Assembly: GCF_014842025.1 (NCBI RefSeq)
Contig: NZ_JACYUY010000003.1
Span: 274,051 to 338,050, forward strand
DNA from: Massilia sp. CFBP 13721
GTDB lineage: Bacteria > Pseudomonadota > Gammaproteobacteria > Burkholderiales > Burkholderiaceae_D
Length of the DNA stretch: 64,000 nucleotides
Direction: 5' to 3'
Under the pieces are notes generated by a model that was not told the origin of the DNA, did not search any database, and worked only from the letters and a program-made list of their open reading frames with translations. Position 1 is the stretch's first letter; each line of letters begins with the position of its first letter. The translations under genes and the position numbers were made by a program. Positions 52,121 through 62,501 of the stretch are shown here, in pieces.

Positions 52121-54520
52121 TTACACCATCGGCGGATCGGTTTCGCGCGCGAACGAACGGTGGCTTGCCAGCGCTTCCTTGAAGGCATCCAGGCTGCCGT
52201 CGACCATTAGCGCCGGATCGGCGGACCCGTCCGGCAGCGTTGGCGGAAGCATTGCCTTCACCAACAGGCCGGCGCCGCCACCCAGGGCCAGGATCGTCTT
52301 GCAATGGCGATACTGCTCGCGCAAGAAGTCGATGGTGTGGGCATTGCGCGCCAGCAGATCAGCCGATTTTTCGCCATCCGGCACGATCACCGCGTCGTAC
52401 ATCACCGACGGCCCCGCTTCCAGCGAGATCTCGATATCGAGCGGATCGCCCGCGCTGGTCTTGACCTTGCCCAGCATGTTGCCGACCAGGCGCGGCACGG
52501 CGCCATCCTTCAACAGGCTGTTGTAGAGCTTGCGTACCTGCTCGCCATCGACACCATTCGCTACCAAGATCGCCACGCGGCGGGTACGGATGCCGGTCTG
52601 GCCCGGACGGCTCAGCAGCGACAAGGCCGGCGACGGTGCATACGCCGGGATGGGGTCCTTGCTCGCCAGCGGCAGCGGCGCCGGTACGTCCATGCCGAGA
52701 CCTTCGGCCACTTTCGCCACCAGGCCGGCGTCCACGTTCGCCAGCAGCGCCAGCATGCGTTCGCGTACGGCGGGGGTCTGGACCCGGGTCAGTTCGAAAC
52801 GGAATGCATTGGCGATATGGGCTTGCTCGGCAGCGCTCTGGCTCTGGTAAAACAGGCGTGCCTGGCCGTAGTGCTCGGCGAACAGTTCCGGATTGCCGCG
52901 CACCTTGTCCTCGGTCGTGAAGCGTTCCGGGAAGCTGGTGAAGCCCATCTTGCCGGCCTGGAACGGACAGCCGCCGCCGAGCGAATTCGGTTCGTAGTTC
53001 ACACGGCCCCGGTTGATGGCCTGGCGGTGCATGCCGTCGCGCTGGTTGTTCTGGATTTGCACGATCGGCGAGTTGATCGGGATTTCGTGGAAATTCGGGC
53101 CGCCCAGGCGCGACAGCTGCGTGTCGAGGTAGGAATGATTACGGCCTTGCAGCAGCGGATCGTTGCTGAAGTCGATCCCCGGCACGATGTGCGCGGTACA
53201 GAAAGCGACCTGCTCAGTCTCGGCGAAGAAATTGTCTGGATTACGGTCGAGCACCATGCGGCCGACCGGGGTCAGCGGTACCATTTCTTCTGGAATGAGC
53301 TTGGTCGCATCCAGGATATCGAAGGGGAAACTTGCCGCCTGCTCTTCGGTAAAGATCTGCAAGCCCAGTTCCCATTCCGGGAAGTTGCCGGCTTCGATCG
53401 CTTCCCACAGGTCGCGGCGGTGGAAGTCGGGATCTGCTCCGGAAATGCGCACCGCTTCGTCCCACACCAGCGAGTGCGTGCCCTGTAATGGTGTCCAGTG
53501 GAATTTCACGAAGCGCGACTCGCCCGCAGCGTTAATCAGGCGGAAGGTATGTACACCGAAGCCTTGCATGGTGCGGTAGCTGCGCGGGATGGCACGGTCC
53601 GACATCACCCACATCAGCATATGGGCGATTTCCGGCGACAGCGAAGCGAAATCCCAGAAGGTGTCGTGGGCAGTGGCCGCCTGCGGCATGGCGTGGTGCG
53701 GTTCTGGCTTGGCGGCGTGCACCAGGTCCGGGAATTTCATGGCGTCCTGGATGAAGAACACGGGGATGTTATTGCCCACCAGGTCCCAGTTGCCTTGTTC
53801 GGTGTAGAACTTGACTGCGAAACCGCGCACATCGCGCGCCGTGTCGGTCGAACCGCGTTCGCCGGCCACCGTTGAAAAGCGCACGAACACCGGGGTGCGC
53901 TTGCCCTTGGCGGCGAACGGGATTGCACGGGTCAGGTCGCTGTAATCGCCATACGATTCGAAAAAGCCGTGCGCGGCCGAACCGCGTGCATGCACCACGC
54001 GCTCGGGAATGCGCTCGTGGTCGAAATGGGTGATCTTTTCGCGCAGAATGAAATCTTCCATCGCGGTCGGACCACGCAGGCCGATTTTCAGCGAATGCTG
54101 GTTATCGGCGACCGGTACGCCCTGGTTGGTCGTCAGATGACGGTCGCTGGGATCGACGCGCACGCGGTCGAGCGGGGCGACGGTCGGGTTCTGGCCGAGC
54201 GGCGGCTGGCCGCTGCCGACTTTGTCCGACATGATGATTTCGGTGCTGGTGCTGCCGGTCGCGGCCGGGGTCGCCGGTTGGTGATGATCGCCTTCGGGCG
54301 GCGTGCGCGACGCATCGCCGTATTCGTCCGGCTTGTTGGGATTGAACGGCATGTCGGCCGCCAGCTGTTTTTCGGCCGTAGTCTTTTCCAGCAGACGTTC
54401 CGGAACCGGTTCGCTGCTACCCAAGGTCGACGGCGATTTGCTGGTAGACGGTCCAGCTACCGTGCTCAGCACGGAACCTGCGCCGTCGGTAGCGCCTGAG
54501 TTATTCTTGGGTGCGGTCAT
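52121..54520 (-). CDS. katE: Large-subunit catalase, HPII type
   Basis: About 799 residues. Start ATG at 54520 with GAGGA 5 bases upstream. A polar N-terminal extension of about 140 residues precedes the catalase core. The active-site histidine is in [15 protein letters not shown], the asparagine region in [15 protein letters not shown], and the heme tyrosine in RNHSYLDTQ. The C-terminal flavodoxin-like (DJ-1/PfpI-type) domain begins at about residue 640 ([12 protein letters not shown]). Decomposes hydrogen peroxide. Confidence 0.96.
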   Translation of the reverse strand: MTAPKNNSGATDGAGSVLSTVAGPSTSKSPSTLGSSEPVPERLLEKTTAEKQLAADMPFNPNKPDEYGDASRTPPEGDHHQPATPAATGSTSTEIIMSDKVGSGQPPLGQNPTVAPLDRVRVDPSDRHLTTNQGVPVADNQHSLKIGLRGPTAMEDFILREKITHFDHERIPERVVHARGSAAHGFFESYGDYSDLTRAIPFAAKGKRTPVFVRFSTVAGERGSTDTARDVRGFAVKFYTEQGNWDLVGNNIPVFFIQDAMKFPDLVHAAKPEPHHAMPQAATAHDTFWDFASLSPEIAHMLMWVMSDRAIPRSYRTMQGFGVHTFRLINAAGESRFVKFHWTPLQGTHSLVWDEAVRISGADPDFHRRDLWEAIEAGNFPEWELGLQIFTEEQAASFPFDILDATKLIPEEMVPLTPVGRMVLDRNPDNFFAETEQVAFCTAHIVPGIDFSNDPLLQGRNHSYLDTQLSRLGGPNFHEIPINSPIVQIQNNQRDGMHRQAINRGRVNYEPNSLGGGCPFQAGKMGFTSFPERFTTEDKVRGNPELFAEHYGQARLFYQSQSAAEQAHIANAFRFELTRVQTPAVRERMLALLANVDAGLVAKVAEGLGMDVPAPLPLASKDPIPAYAPSPALSLLSRPGQTGIRTRRVAILVANGVDGEQVRKLYNSLLKDGAVPRLVGNMLGKVKTSAGDPLDIEISLEAGPSVMYDAVIVPDGEKSADLLARNAHTIDFLREQYRHCKTILALGGGAGLLVKAMLPPTLPDGSADPALMVDGSLDAFKEALASHRSFARETDPPMV

Positions 54521-54633
54521 CCTATCCTCACTGGTTGTTGGTTGTTTGGGTTGCAACAACAGACAATATCGACCCAGCTGTCAGGTCACTGTTAAGTGAC
54601 TAACACAACACAATAGGAAGAATTAAAGATTTA

Positions 54634-54648
54634 CTATCGGAGCGATAG
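54634..54648 (-). terminator. Hairpin after the diguanylate cyclase gene
   Basis: CTATCG / CGATAG with a 3-base loop, 43 bases past the stop, followed on the minus strand by TAAATCTTTAATTC, only moderately T-rich. Possibly terminates the operon. Confidence 0.4.
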
Positions 54649-54690
54649 CCTCCATCTCAAGGCCAGACAGTAGCGGAGGCGACCCATTTA

Positions 54691-55614
54691 TCATGCGTTG
54701 TCCACCTCCATCCGCCACATCACCCGGTTCCTGCCGCTCTGTTTCGCCCGGTACAGCTGCACGTCCGCCGCCTCGAACATCGCCGCCGAGCTCTCGTGCC
54801 GCGACGGCTCGAGCGTGGCGCCGCCGATGCTGGCGGTGACGCAGGGCGCGACTGCCGAGCCGGCGTGGGCGATGTTCAGGTGCATGATCTCTTCGCGCAA
54901 GGCCTGGGCGATGCGCACCGCCTGGCCGGCATCGGTTTCCGGCATCAACAGCACCAGCTCTTCGCCGCCGTAGCGCGCGGCCAGGTCGGCCGGGCGGCGC
55001 ATGTGGGCGCTGGCCAGGCGCGCGACGGCACGCAGCGCACGGTCGCCGGCCGGATGGCCATACAAATCGTTGAATTGCTTGAAGGAGTCGATGTCGAGCA
55101 GGGCCAGCGACAGCGGCTGGCCGCTGCGGCGCGCGCGCTGCCATTCGAGGTCGTAGACCTCGTCGAAGCGGCGCCGGTTGGCCAGTTCGGTGAGACCGTC
55201 GACGTGCGCCAGGTGTTCGAGCAGGCGGCGCTGGCGCACCAGCTGCAGGTGCAGCGCCACGCGCGCCAGCACCACCGTCGCGTTGTACGGCTTGGCGATG
55301 TAGTCGGACGCGCCCATCTTGAGGCCGGCCGCTTCGTCTTCGGGCCGGTTCAGGCCCGAAATGAAAATCACCGAGATGTGTTCGGTCTGGGGCGCCGCGC
55401 GCAGGCGCCGCAAGACGTCGAAGCCGCTCATGTCCGGCATCATGACGTCGAGCAGGATCAGGTCCGGCACGTGGCGGGTGGCGCGTTCCAGCGCCTGGGC
55501 GCCGTTCTTGGCCAGCAGTACCGTGTATTCGGGCTGCAGCAGTTCGCACAGCACGTCGCGGTTGATCGGGTCGTCGTCGGCGACCAGGACTTTCTGCGGT
55601 GCGGCGGGCGTCAT
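54691..55614 (-). CDS. Response regulator with diguanylate cyclase (REC-GGDEF)
   Basis: About 307 residues. The receiver domain spans residues about 8-125: KVLVADDDPINRD, the phosphoacceptor aspartate in LILLDVMMPDMSGFD, and the conserved lysine in YIAKPYN. The GGDEF domain from about 145 has active-site RYGGEELVLLMPE and the inhibitory I-site RPAD exactly five residues upstream, so c-di-GMP synthesis with product inhibition is likely. Its start overlaps the hybrid kinase stop, which marks the kinase as its phosphodonor. Confidence 0.94.
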   Translation of the reverse strand: MTPAAPQKVLVADDDPINRDVLCELLQPEYTVLLAKNGAQALERATRHVPDLILLDVMMPDMSGFDVLRRLRAAPQTEHISVIFISGLNRPEDEAAGLKMGASDYIAKPYNATVVLARVALHLQLVRQRRLLEHLAHVDGLTELANRRRFDEVYDLEWQRARRSGQPLSLALLDIDSFKQFNDLYGHPAGDRALRAVARLASAHMRRPADLAARYGGEELVLLMPETDAGQAVRIAQALREEIMHLNIAHAGSAVAPCVTASIGGATLEPSRHESSAAMFEAADVQLYRAKQSGRNRVMWRMEVDNA

Positions 55615-58600
55615 GCGGTTTCCTCCAGGTTCAGGCCGAGCAGGCGTTCCAGCTGCGCCAGCGGCGCCAGGGCGGTCTCGTATTCGAGCTCGTCGACGGC
55701 GTGCGCAATTGCAGCCAGCGACGCGGCGTAGTCGGGCGCCGGCAGCAATTCCTGCAATTGTGCCAGCGTCTCGCGCGCACGGGCGTCGTCCGCCGCCAGG
55801 TGCGTGGCCAGCCGGGCGAGCAAGGCCGGCAGCGCATCGGACGACGGCGCCGCGGCGACGCCGGTCGCGGCCAGCGGCGCGATCCCTGCCAGGACCGTGT
55901 CCAGCACCCCAATCAAGGCCGGCGCCAGGGCGGCCGCCTGCGCCGCTTCGCCGGCGCGCAGGGCTGCTTCGACCTGGCGCGCGCTGGCGGCCAGCGCGTG
56001 CGCGCCGATATAGGCCGCGCTCGATTTGAGGTTGTGCGCCAGGCGCTCGAGCGGCGCATGGTCGCCCGCCGCCAGCGCCTCGGCCAGCTGGCGCGGCGCC
56101 GTGCGGTACTCGCGCTCGAAACCGCGCACCAGTTTTACCAGGCGCGCCTGCTCGTGATTCACGCGCGCCAGCGCAGCCTCCCAGTCCACGCCCGCCAGCG
56201 GCGGCAGCAGGACCGCATCGGCGCCGGCAGGCGCCGCCGCCGGCAGGTCCGCTCCCACACGGCCGGCCAGGCGCGCCGGGTCGATCCACGCCAGCAGGGT
56301 CCGGAACAGCACATCCGGATCGATCGGCTTGGCAATGTGGTCGTTCATGCCGGCCGCCAGGCTGCGTTCGCGGTCGCCCGCCATTGCATGCGCGGTCATG
56401 GCGACGATCGGCAGCGCCTGCAAACCCGCGATGGCGCGGATGCGGCGCGTCGCGGTAAGGCCATCGACTTCGCGCATCTGGATGTCCATCAGCACCAGGT
56501 CATAGCCGCCCTCCTGCACCATCTCGAGCGCTTCGCCGCCGTGGGCGGCGACGTCGACCTCGACCCGGGCCGCGGCCAGGAAGTCGAGCGCGACCTCCCG
56601 GTTGTTGGCGTTGTCCTCGACCAGCAGGATGCGCGCGCCGCGCAGGCGCGCCAGGTCGCGCGTGGCCAGTCCCACACGTTCCGCCGCCGCCCCCGGCGCG
56701 GCCAGTTCCGCGCCACCGTCGCCCTGCCCCAACTCCACGGTAAAGCTGAAGCTGCTGCCCACGCCAGGCGTGCTGGTGACGGCGATCGTGCCGCCCATCA
56801 GTTCGACCAGCTGCTTCGAGATCGACAGGCCCAGGCCGGTGCCGCCGTACTTGCGCGTGATCGAAGCGTCGCCCTGGCTGAACGACTGGAACAGGCGCGC
56901 CAGCTGGGCCGCGTCCATGCCGATGCCGGTGTCGCTGACGCAGAAGCGCAGGGTGACGCCGTCGGCGCCGCGGCCGGCGACGTCGACCGCCACGGCGATC
57001 TCGCCGCGCTCGGTGAACTTGACGGCATTGCCGGCCAGGTTGATCAGCACCTGGCCCAGGCGCAGCGGATCGCCCACCAGGCGCGCCGGCACGCCGGGGC
57101 CGACGCGGAACACGAGCGCCACGCGGCGCGCATCGCGTTTGACTGCGGTGAGGTTGGCCAGGCCGTCGAACAGGTCGTTCAGGTCGAACTCCACCTGTTC
57201 GAGCTTCAGCTGGCCGGCCTCGATCTTCGACACGTCGAGAATGTCGTTGATGATGCCGAGCAGGTGTTCGCCCGCCCCCAGGATCTTGCCGAGGTAGTTG
57301 CGCAGTTGCGGCGCCGGCTCGGCCATCAGGGCCAGGCGGCTCATGCCGATGATGGCGTTCATCGGCGTGCGGATCTCGTGGCTCATGTGGGCAAGGAAGT
57401 CCGTCTTCAGGCGCGTGGCCTCCTGCGCGCGCAGCATGGCCGCGCGGATTTCGCCCGTGCGCAGGCCGAGCACGCGCATGAAGATCACCATGTCGAGCGC
57501 GTTGGTGAACTGTAGCGCGTGCATGGTCCAGAAATTGGCATCGACCTGGCCGCCGATCATCTGGCTCAGCACCAGCGAGCCGGCGAAGCTGAGCGCCCAG
57601 CCCAGCAGCAGGTAGACGCCGACCCCGTCGCCCGCGCGCGCACGGCGCCAGGCGCCCGGCAGGCCGAGCAGCATCGGCATGATGCCGAGCGTGCTCACCA
57701 CCGCCACCAGCTGGCCGACGTCGATCAGGCCGGCACCGAAGGCGAGCGCCGCGAGCGCGCACAGCGCGGCGCCGGTTTTCATCAGGCGGCTGAAGGTGCG
57801 GTCCATGCCGGGCCGCGCCAGCGCCTGCTCGACGAACAGGTAGGCGCCACATGAACCCATCAGCGCGAACAGGCCGCCGGCGTGGATGTTCATCCAGGCG
57901 TTCGCGCCCCACAGGTACTGGCTGCCGAGGCCGAAGAACTCGGCCGAAAACAGCGTGGTCCCGAGGATCATCAATGCGTACTTGGCGAACAGCGGCTCGC
58001 GCAGGCTCGCGGCCTGGGCCAGGCTGTAGAGCAGCAGGCACAGGGCCAGGCCAAGCAGCAAGCCTTGCAGCATCTGCTCGTCGGCGGCATCGGCGTGGTA
58101 GACGGCGGGCTGGGCGAGGCGGATCGGCAGCACCATGGCGCCGATGTTGTCGATGCGCAGATAGAGATCGTAGCGCTGCCCCGGCGCCAGGTCGAGCAGC
58201 ATGGCCGGCGTGCGTACCCGCCGCCCAGCCTGCCCAACTTGCGCCGCCGGCTGCAGGTTGCCCGTCAGCGCGTGCTGGCGTACCTGGCCGTTCGCGACAA
58301 CGAATAGCTCGACCTTGTTCAATACTGCATAGTCGATCCCGAGGATCCAGGTGGCCGTGGCATGGGCGGGGACGGTGACGGGAATGCGCAGCCAGACCGG
58401 TTCGTCCTGCACGCCGAGCGTCGCGTGGCTGGAGGTTGGTGCGGCAAAGCGCTGCGGCGCCGCCAGCACGGCATCGATGCCGAGTGTGCCGCCGGGGTCG
58501 GCCAGCATCGTCAGCGCGGGCCAGGCGTCGATGCTGCCGCTGCGCCCATCGAGCACCAGCGGCGCCGGCGCCGCAAAGGCGCGTGGCACGAGGACCAATA

Positions 58601-58634
58601 ACAGAAACAGGAAGGCAACGGCCGCCCTCAGCAT
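55611..58634 (-). CDS. Hybrid sensor histidine kinase with 7TM-DISM input, receiver and Hpt domains
   Basis: 1007 residues. Signal peptide (AFLFLLLVLVPRAFA), a periplasmic 7TMR-DISMED2-type sensor domain (about 25-180), seven membrane helices (about 185-390), then HisKA with phospho-acceptor histidine in AHMSHEIRTPMNAI, N box INLAGNAVKF and G box YGGTGLGLSISKQL. A receiver follows (ILLVEDNANNREVA, LVLMDIQMREVDG) and a C-terminal Hpt domain with LERLAHNLKSSAAYIGA. This is a phosphorelay that should feed the downstream cyclase response regulator. DISM sensors often bind carbohydrates or other extracellular ligands. Confidence 0.94.
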   Translation of the reverse strand: MLRAAVAFLFLLLVLVPRAFAAPAPLVLDGRSGSIDAWPALTMLADPGGTLGIDAVLAAPQRFAAPTSSHATLGVQDEPVWLRIPVTVPAHATATWILGIDYAVLNKVELFVVANGQVRQHALTGNLQPAAQVGQAGRRVRTPAMLLDLAPGQRYDLYLRIDNIGAMVLPIRLAQPAVYHADAADEQMLQGLLLGLALCLLLYSLAQAASLREPLFAKYALMILGTTLFSAEFFGLGSQYLWGANAWMNIHAGGLFALMGSCGAYLFVEQALARPGMDRTFSRLMKTGAALCALAALAFGAGLIDVGQLVAVVSTLGIMPMLLGLPGAWRRARAGDGVGVYLLLGWALSFAGSLVLSQMIGGQVDANFWTMHALQFTNALDMVIFMRVLGLRTGEIRAAMLRAQEATRLKTDFLAHMSHEIRTPMNAIIGMSRLALMAEPAPQLRNYLGKILGAGEHLLGIINDILDVSKIEAGQLKLEQVEFDLNDLFDGLANLTAVKRDARRVALVFRVGPGVPARLVGDPLRLGQVLINLAGNAVKFTERGEIAVAVDVAGRGADGVTLRFCVSDTGIGMDAAQLARLFQSFSQGDASITRKYGGTGLGLSISKQLVELMGGTIAVTSTPGVGSSFSFTVELGQGDGGAELAAPGAAAERVGLATRDLARLRGARILLVEDNANNREVALDFLAAARVEVDVAAHGGEALEMVQEGGYDLVLMDIQMREVDGLTATRRIRAIAGLQALPIVAMTAHAMAGDRERSLAAGMNDHIAKPIDPDVLFRTLLAWIDPARLAGRVGADLPAAAPAGADAVLLPPLAGVDWEAALARVNHEQARLVKLVRGFEREYRTAPRQLAEALAAGDHAPLERLAHNLKSSAAYIGAHALAASARQVEAALRAGEAAQAAALAPALIGVLDTVLAGIAPLAATGVAAAPSSDALPALLARLATHLAADDARARETLAQLQELLPAPDYAASLAAIAHAVDELEYETALAPLAQLERLLGLNLEETA

Positions 58635-60028
58635 GGCGCCGCCTCGTGGCCGGCGCGCAGGGCGCGCTGCGGCCGGAAGCGGCGTTCGATGGCGTTCATC
58701 CAGCGCGGCGCCGCCGGGTCGGTATCCCAGTCGCGCACGGCGGCGTCGACCTGGCGCAGCAAGGCCTCGGGCAGGTCCAGAGGCCGCGCCGGATCAATCA
58801 GGTAGCGCCGCGCCAGGCGGTAGCCGAGGATGCGCGCGCCCAGGCGCCGCAGCGAAAGGCCGGGCGCCAGCAGCCGCGCCGGCGTATCGATGGCGCGCGC
58901 CGCGCCCATGGCGAGCGCGAACAGGATGCGCGAGGTGCGCCCTGCCCGCCCGTCCAGGCCCAGGGTCTGCATCGTGGCGGGACCGCACAGGCGGCGCGCC
59001 AGCAGCAGCGGCCAGGGTTTGCGGATGCGCGAACCGATGTCGTCCTGCAGCGCATCCATCAATTCGGCAGCCAGCGCCGGACGCGGATCGGCCAGGGTTC
59101 CATAGCGGACGACGCCAGGCGCCGCATAGCGCGCGCCGGCCAGCGCAGCGGCGTTTTGCTGCAGGCGCGCGAACAGCGCCTCCGCTTCCTTCATCGTCGC
59201 CGGCAGCAGGTGTTCTTCGATGCCGAGCAGGTGGCCCACCACGTTCCAGGCATGCAGCCAGGCGCCCTCTTCCTGGCGGTCCAGGCCTTGTCCCAGGCGG
59301 CGCAGGCTGCGCAGGAACACGTAGTGATGGGTCAGCAGCGCATACGCCAATTCTTCCTGGTTGCGCGGCAGTCCGTTGGCGCGCAGGTCCCAGCCGCGCG
59401 CGAACAGGGTGCGCCAGCGGTCGGCACCCTCGGGCCGCAGCGCGGGAATCGCGGCGCCGTGGGCCAGCGCCTCGGCCGGATCGCCGCGCACGACCAGGTG
59501 ACGCGCGATGGCGTGCGCCAGGCGCAGTTTCAACACCTGCGTCACGCCGGCGCCGCTCGGATCGAGCAGGCCGCCGCCCAGCAGCACGGCGCACTGCAGA
59601 CCTGCCGCCGCGCGCACCCGCTTGCCCAGGGGCTGCGCCAGCGGCTCGACCGCGACGTCGGCCTCGAGCAGGCTGGCGCAGGCCAGCAGCGCCGGCGCGA
59701 GCATGCCGATCCGTGCGAACACCGCTTCGGCGCAGCCGATCTTGCCCGGCTCGAACCACTGCGGCAATTGGCCCGCCTGGCGCAGGTAGTCGTGCAGCGC
59801 CTGCGCGATCGGCGCCGGCGTGGCGGCATCGGCCTGCCAGGCGGCGAGCGCGCCGTTGCTGTCCCAGCCGCCGAGTGCGCGCTGGGTGGCGGCGAGCGCG
59901 TCCCAGCGCGAGAGCGCGGGCGTACCGTCGTCCCAGGCGCCGAGGATACGTGCCACCGCCCTGTCGGCCAGCGGGTCGGCGCGCTGGCGCGGGTCGGCGG
60001 CGGAAGGCTCGATCAGGTCTGCGCTCAT
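58628..60028 (-). CDS. MpaB/DUF2236-family (latex-clearing-protein-like) protein
   Basis: A 466-residue mostly helical protein. The family signature appears as HAWNVVGHLLGIEEHLLPA (about residues 255-275), with TRVLKLRLAHAIARHL-like and EELAYALLTHHYVFLRSL helices around it; these histidines are candidate heme ligands. The family includes rubber oxygenase Lcp and the fungal MpaB oxygenase. No Tat or Sec signal is visible, unlike secreted Lcp. It starts 9 bases after the TonB receptor stop and overlaps the kinase start by 7 bases, so it belongs to that operon. Confidence 0.75.
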   Translation of the reverse strand: MSADLIEPSAADPRQRADPLADRAVARILGAWDDGTPALSRWDALAATQRALGGWDSNGALAAWQADAATPAPIAQALHDYLRQAGQLPQWFEPGKIGCAEAVFARIGMLAPALLACASLLEADVAVEPLAQPLGKRVRAAAGLQCAVLLGGGLLDPSGAGVTQVLKLRLAHAIARHLVVRGDPAEALAHGAAIPALRPEGADRWRTLFARGWDLRANGLPRNQEELAYALLTHHYVFLRSLRRLGQGLDRQEEGAWLHAWNVVGHLLGIEEHLLPATMKEAEALFARLQQNAAALAGARYAAPGVVRYGTLADPRPALAAELMDALQDDIGSRIRKPWPLLLARRLCGPATMQTLGLDGRAGRTSRILFALAMGAARAIDTPARLLAPGLSLRRLGARILGYRLARRYLIDPARPLDLPEALLRQVDAAVRDWDTDPAAPRWMNAIERRFRPQRALRAGHEAAPC

Positions 60029-60037
60029 GCTGGTCTC

Positions 60038-62275
60038 TTAAAAGCGGTAGTCAAGCCGCAGCGCCACCGCGCGCGGTGCGCTCGGCACGGTCATGCCGAA
60101 ACTGTCGATCGTCACCGGCTCGACCTTGTCTTCGAGGTTTTTCAGGCGCAGCAGCACGCTCCAGGGCGAGCCGAACGGCGCATAGCCCAGGCTGAGATCG
60201 GTCTCGGTGCGGCCCGGGACGCGGTAGCGCAGCAGCTGGCTCGGCACGCCGATGCTCCAGTCGCTGCCGGTACGGGTGAACGCGGCCGCTTTCAACACAC
60301 CGTCGCGCAGCTGGAAGGCGTGCTCGTAGCCGAGCGTGAACACGGCGCGCGGCGCGCGGTCGAGTTTATAACCGGCCCAGGAATGCACGCCGTCCGGGCT
60401 GTAGGCCAGGTAGTGGGCGTCGGTCAGGGCCAGCGTATAACTCAGGCGTCCGTTCGCGACCGGTTTCAGCACGCCTTCGACTTCCAGGCCCTTGACGCTG
60501 GCCTCGCCGGCATTGCTTGTGACGAAGCGCGGCACGCCCTGCACCATCGCCACGCCCGATAATTGCAGGTTGTCGTAGGCATAGCGGTAGAGATTGACGT
60601 TCAGGCTGGCGCGGTTGGCCCAGAAACGGGTTTTCAGGCCGAGTTCGTACGCCGTCAGCGTCTCCGGTTGATAGACCAGGGTCGACGCGGGTACGCCGAT
60701 CGCTGCAGGACAATCGACGCCGAGCGCGCGCGTGCCGCCCACGCAGCCATCGTTGAAGCCGCCCGACTTGTAGCCGGTCGAGATGCTGGCATACAGCAGG
60801 GTCGCCGGCGCCAGGTCGACGTCGACGCCGAGGCGCCAGTTGGTCTTGCCGGTTTCCAGTTCAGCGGCGTTCGGCATCGCGATATCGGTCGCCGGATTGA
60901 ACTGCGGCGCCTGCTGCAGGTTGGTCGAGCCGTAGCGCGATTTGTGGTCTTCGGTGCGGCGCGCACCTGCTGTCAGGCGCAGGCGCCCGGTGGCGTGCCA
61001 GGTCAGCTGGCCAAACAGCGCGCGGCTGGTCGAGACCACGGGGTTCGATGGGAACACGTAGTACGGCGGCAGGCCGATGGGTTCGAGGTCACGGAAGCTG
61101 GCCAGTTGGTCCATCTCTTCGCGGAACCAGTACACGCCGCCCTGCGCCGAGAACGGCCCCTTGCCATTTGTGGCCAGGCGCAGTTCGTGCGAATCCTGGT
61201 CGTAGCGGGCGTCGAAGTCCTGGCGCACGCCGAGCGCGAAGCCGGGCATGATGCGGTAATAATAATTGACCAGGAAATCGTGGTCGAAGCGGCGCCGCGA
61301 TCCCAGGTAGTGCAGCGTGGCCGGACCGAGATTCCAGGCCAGTTCGGCGCCGAGACCCGTGCTGGCGCGGCGGCTGTGGCCCTGCTCGGGCACGCTGTTG
61401 GGTGGAACGAACCCATTGGTCAGGCGCGCAGAGGTACCGGCATCGTAGGGCATCGGGGCGCCGTTTTCGATGCCGCTGTAAAAATTGGTGTCGGGGACGA
61501 TGACGTCGTTGTTGTCGCGCTGGACCGTGCGGTCGAGGCGCAGCAGCAGCGAGGCCGACTGCCCAAGCGCGAATCTGGCCGACAGGCGGCCGGCGCTGGC
61601 GTCGCGGTCCTGGCCGAGCGTGTGCGGCGTGCCCTGGCCGTTCCGTAGCAGGCTGTCGCGGCGGTTTTCCGAGAGGGCAGCGCGCAGTGCGATGCCATCG
61701 CCTACCGGCACGTTGAGCATGGCCTCGACCTTGCGGTGGCCGTGGTTGCCGATCTCGGCGGCGGCGGCGCCTTCTAAGCGCCCTGTCGGCGCATGCGAGA
61801 TCACGTTGACGACGCCGGCCGTGGTATTGCGGCCGTACAGGGTGCCTTGCGGACCGCGCAGCACTTCCACGCGCTCGACGTCGAGGAAGTCGCCGTTCTG
61901 GGCATGCGGACGTGCGATGTAGACGCCATCGAGCATGAAGGCGGCCGACGGCTCGCCCTTCTCGGTGGCGTCGGCGTTCGAGACGCCGCGGATCGTGATT
62001 TTCAGGCCGTCGGCGGCGCCGACGATGGCCACGCCCGGGATGCGCGTGCCGATGTCGGATGGACGCTCGATCCCGGCTTCGTCCAGCGCCCTGCCGCCAA
62101 GGACCGACATGGCAACCGGCGTTTTCGATTCCACGCTGCTGGTGCGTTGGGCGGTGACGAGCACTTCCTGGATTTCTGCAGACGTTTCTTGCGCGGCCGC
62201 AACGGTGCTCCAGACGATACTTGCGATGGCAACCGCCAACGACGTGCGGTTCGACCGAACCTGGCGGTTGGACAT
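60038..62275 (-). CDS. TonB-dependent outer-membrane receptor
   Basis: A 745-residue receptor. Signal peptide (SLAVAIASIVWSTVAAAQ), TonB box region EIQEVLVTAQR, plug domain with IPGVAIVGAADGLKITIRGV and VLRGPQGTLYGRNTTAGVVNVIS, then a 22-strand barrel ending VALRLDYRF with the terminal aromatic residue. AGGGGA precedes the ATG. Resembles receptors for carbohydrates or hydrophobic organic compounds more than siderophore receptors, but the ligand is unknown. First gene of a four-gene operon. The upstream gap 62276-62501 holds no gene. Confidence 0.93.
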   Translation of the reverse strand: MSNRQVRSNRTSLAVAIASIVWSTVAAAQETSAEIQEVLVTAQRTSSVESKTPVAMSVLGGRALDEAGIERPSDIGTRIPGVAIVGAADGLKITIRGVSNADATEKGEPSAAFMLDGVYIARPHAQNGDFLDVERVEVLRGPQGTLYGRNTTAGVVNVISHAPTGRLEGAAAAEIGNHGHRKVEAMLNVPVGDGIALRAALSENRRDSLLRNGQGTPHTLGQDRDASAGRLSARFALGQSASLLLRLDRTVQRDNNDVIVPDTNFYSGIENGAPMPYDAGTSARLTNGFVPPNSVPEQGHSRRASTGLGAELAWNLGPATLHYLGSRRRFDHDFLVNYYYRIMPGFALGVRQDFDARYDQDSHELRLATNGKGPFSAQGGVYWFREEMDQLASFRDLEPIGLPPYYVFPSNPVVSTSRALFGQLTWHATGRLRLTAGARRTEDHKSRYGSTNLQQAPQFNPATDIAMPNAAELETGKTNWRLGVDVDLAPATLLYASISTGYKSGGFNDGCVGGTRALGVDCPAAIGVPASTLVYQPETLTAYELGLKTRFWANRASLNVNLYRYAYDNLQLSGVAMVQGVPRFVTSNAGEASVKGLEVEGVLKPVANGRLSYTLALTDAHYLAYSPDGVHSWAGYKLDRAPRAVFTLGYEHAFQLRDGVLKAAAFTRTGSDWSIGVPSQLLRYRVPGRTETDLSLGYAPFGSPWSVLLRLKNLEDKVEPVTIDSFGMTVPSAPRAVALRLDYRF

Positions 62276-62501
62276 GCTTTCCCCTAGTTTTCAATTAGAC
62301 AAAACCGCGCGCGACGCGGCTTCAGCCCTTTGTGTGCTTGGTAAATACAGACACATCTTGAATAGGCCTGAACTATAGGAGTCTAACAGTTCATGCTACT
62401 GGGCAATAGTCCCTTGAGAGGATTACGTGGACAGCTAACAACTGTTCAGCACGCTTGATATACATGTGGTAACGAATCCGCTGCATGCATGACGCAACAG
62501 G

